Shown piece by piece: positions 19,676-20,798 of a DNA stretch of 20,798 bases. The stretch's first letter is position 1. Every line of letters begins with the position of its first letter. The DNA is from Pelargonium cotyledonis (taxonomy: Eukaryota > Streptophyta > Magnoliopsida > Geraniales > Geraniaceae), in contig JAYMTA010001275.1 in NCBI GenBank assembly GCA_036897625.1, positions 1 to 20,798 of the forward strand, given 5' to 3'. The notes beneath the pieces were generated by a model, which saw only the letters and a program-made list of their open reading frames with translations, made no database searches and had not been told where the DNA came from. The translations under genes and the position numbers were made by a program.

Positions 19676-20746
19676 TTATCGTTTCGAAGATTTTCTCGAA
19701 GAGTTGAAATGTCCACTACGGCCTCTAACTGAGCCCTTCTTCTCTTCCTCGTTACCTTTTGGATTGGTTAGAAACTGAAGAGCAGACACAACTTCATCAA
19801 TGGACGGTCTTCTCTCATAATCTTCTAGTAGACACATAGCTGCAATTGCAAGAGCTTGGTGGAGACCCTTTACCGGGTAGTTCCCTTCGAGTAATGGGTC
19901 AACCAGCAATGTAAATTTTCTTTTGTTCTTGAGCAGAGGCTCAGCCTGCAATGAATTCCCAACAAGAACCAGCCAAAAGTAGTTTGGATACTGTATTATT
20001 GTGAAACATATGACATTTATAAGACTATAGTTTAAAGTTTAAACATTAACATTTGCAATCATACCCAAGTTATTAAGTTCTGTTCCTCTGCTGGTCTTGC
20101 AGTGTCAATGACTCTTCTACCAGTGATCAACTCCATAAACACAACTCCATAGCTGTAGACATCAGACTTTGTGGTAAGCTGGCCAGTCAGTGCATACTCC
20201 GGCGCACAGTATCCATAGGTTCCCATCACCCTTGTAATTACATGCTCGCTATCTCCCGTAGGACCTATCTTAGCGAGTCCAAAATCAGAAAGCTTTGCGT
20301 TCATGCTCTCGTCTAACAATACATTAGATGATTTGAAATCACGATAAATGATCGGGGGGTTTGCAACGTCGTGCAAGTATTCAAGTCCTCTAGCTGCTCC
20401 CAAAGCTATTTTAAGCCTAGTGTCCCAATCAAGACGTTCCTTACCTGGAGATAAATCTGAAAAACAGATCATACAAACAAGAAACTTTACATCAATTGCC
20501 TAGTAGATAGTAGATCAGTTCAGTTGATCATGGATTGAGATCATGTGTGGACATACCGAGCAAATGATTTTCCAAACAACCATTGGCCATGAACTCGTAA
20601 ACCAAAATCCTCTCTTCGCCTTCTGCACAATACCCGATCAGATTGACAAGGTTGTCATTTTCAACCACACTTAACATTGCCACCTCTGAAATGAATTCTC
20701 TGCTACCTTGCCGTCCTTTTCTGTCAAGTTGCTTAATAGCAACAAC
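19676..20746 (-). CDS. PBL23: Receptor-like cytoplasmic kinase, RLCK-VII / PBL23-like, C-terminal part (partial)
   Basis: Cytoplasmic serine/threonine kinase that in this subfamily acts downstream of pattern-recognition receptors. Three exons are visible: 20557-20746, 20065-20456 and 19676-19945. Introns are 20457-20556 and 19946-20064, both GT-AG with matching phases. The first visible exon starts at an acceptor and encodes VVAIKQLD, with the beta-3 lysine, then the helix C glutamate in [10 protein letters not shown]. The next exon holds the catalytic loop YRDFKSSN (Tyr for the His of HRD, usual in RLCK-VII), DFG in LSDFGLAK, and [16 protein letters not shown] with the APE motif. The last exon holds the C-lobe ([12 protein letters not shown]) and a short basic tail SRKSSKR. 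The glycine-rich loop, N-terminus and any acylation site lie beyond the right edge. The wording [20 protein letters not shown] points to PBL23 rather than other PBLs, with moderate certainty about the exact paralogue. Confidence 0.88.
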
Positions 20747-20798
20747 CTGATACACAAAAACAACAGAGGCACATTACAAGATTGGTCAGCACTATATA

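Noticed and set aside
1-20798. CRISPR arrays, operons, phage or bacterial defence systems
   Set aside because: The genes have spliceosomal introns and plant transposons throughout; no regularly spaced repeats or prokaryotic gene arrangement was seen.

Overview
The window is plant nuclear DNA, almost certainly from a eudicot. The genes have many GT-AG introns. The intergenic DNA is AT-rich and carries plant-type transposons: a TRIM, a hAT MITE, SINEs and LINE tails. The two large genes match plant families closely: phospholipase A I and an RLCK-VII kinase of the PBL23 type. The species cannot be fixed from sequence alone; an asterid is only a guess.

Layout. (1) Positions 1-6600 hold a triplicated block. 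Each unit carries a two-exon minus-strand gene for a protein of about 250 residues made of three divergent ubiquitin-like domains, with no C-terminal Gly-Gly. Units 1 and 3 are open. Unit 2 has an in-frame TAA at the end of its first domain. Two units are preceded by orphan copies of the 5' UTR and proximal promoter of the phospholipase gene, so the duplicated segment was apparently 'ubiquitin-like gene plus phospholipase 5' end'. (2) Positions 6600-7600 are the divergent spacer, holding an old retroelement fragment between 13-bp direct repeats. (3) Positions 8031-17366 are a complete 18-exon gene for a patatin-type phospholipase of 1328 residues (LRR, armadillo-like and patatin regions). A 249-bp hAT MITE lies in intron 1 and an 816-bp TRIM retrotransposon in intron 12, both with exact target-site duplications. 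(4) Positions 17367-18600 are 3' flank with a SINE-like fragment. (5) Positions 18620-18958 are a single-exon gene for a small plant protein of unknown function. (6) Positions 19411-19510 are a truncated Au-type SINE. (7) From 19676 to the right edge is the C-terminal part of a minus-strand receptor-like cytoplasmic kinase, whose N-terminus lies outside the window.

No operon, CRISPR array, rRNA gene or intact tRNA gene was seen. The genes do not form an obvious pathway, although phospholipase A I and RLCK-VII kinases are both linked to plant defence signalling in the literature. The most unusual feature is the array of three-domain ubiquitin-like genes tied to repeated copies of the phospholipase 5' end.
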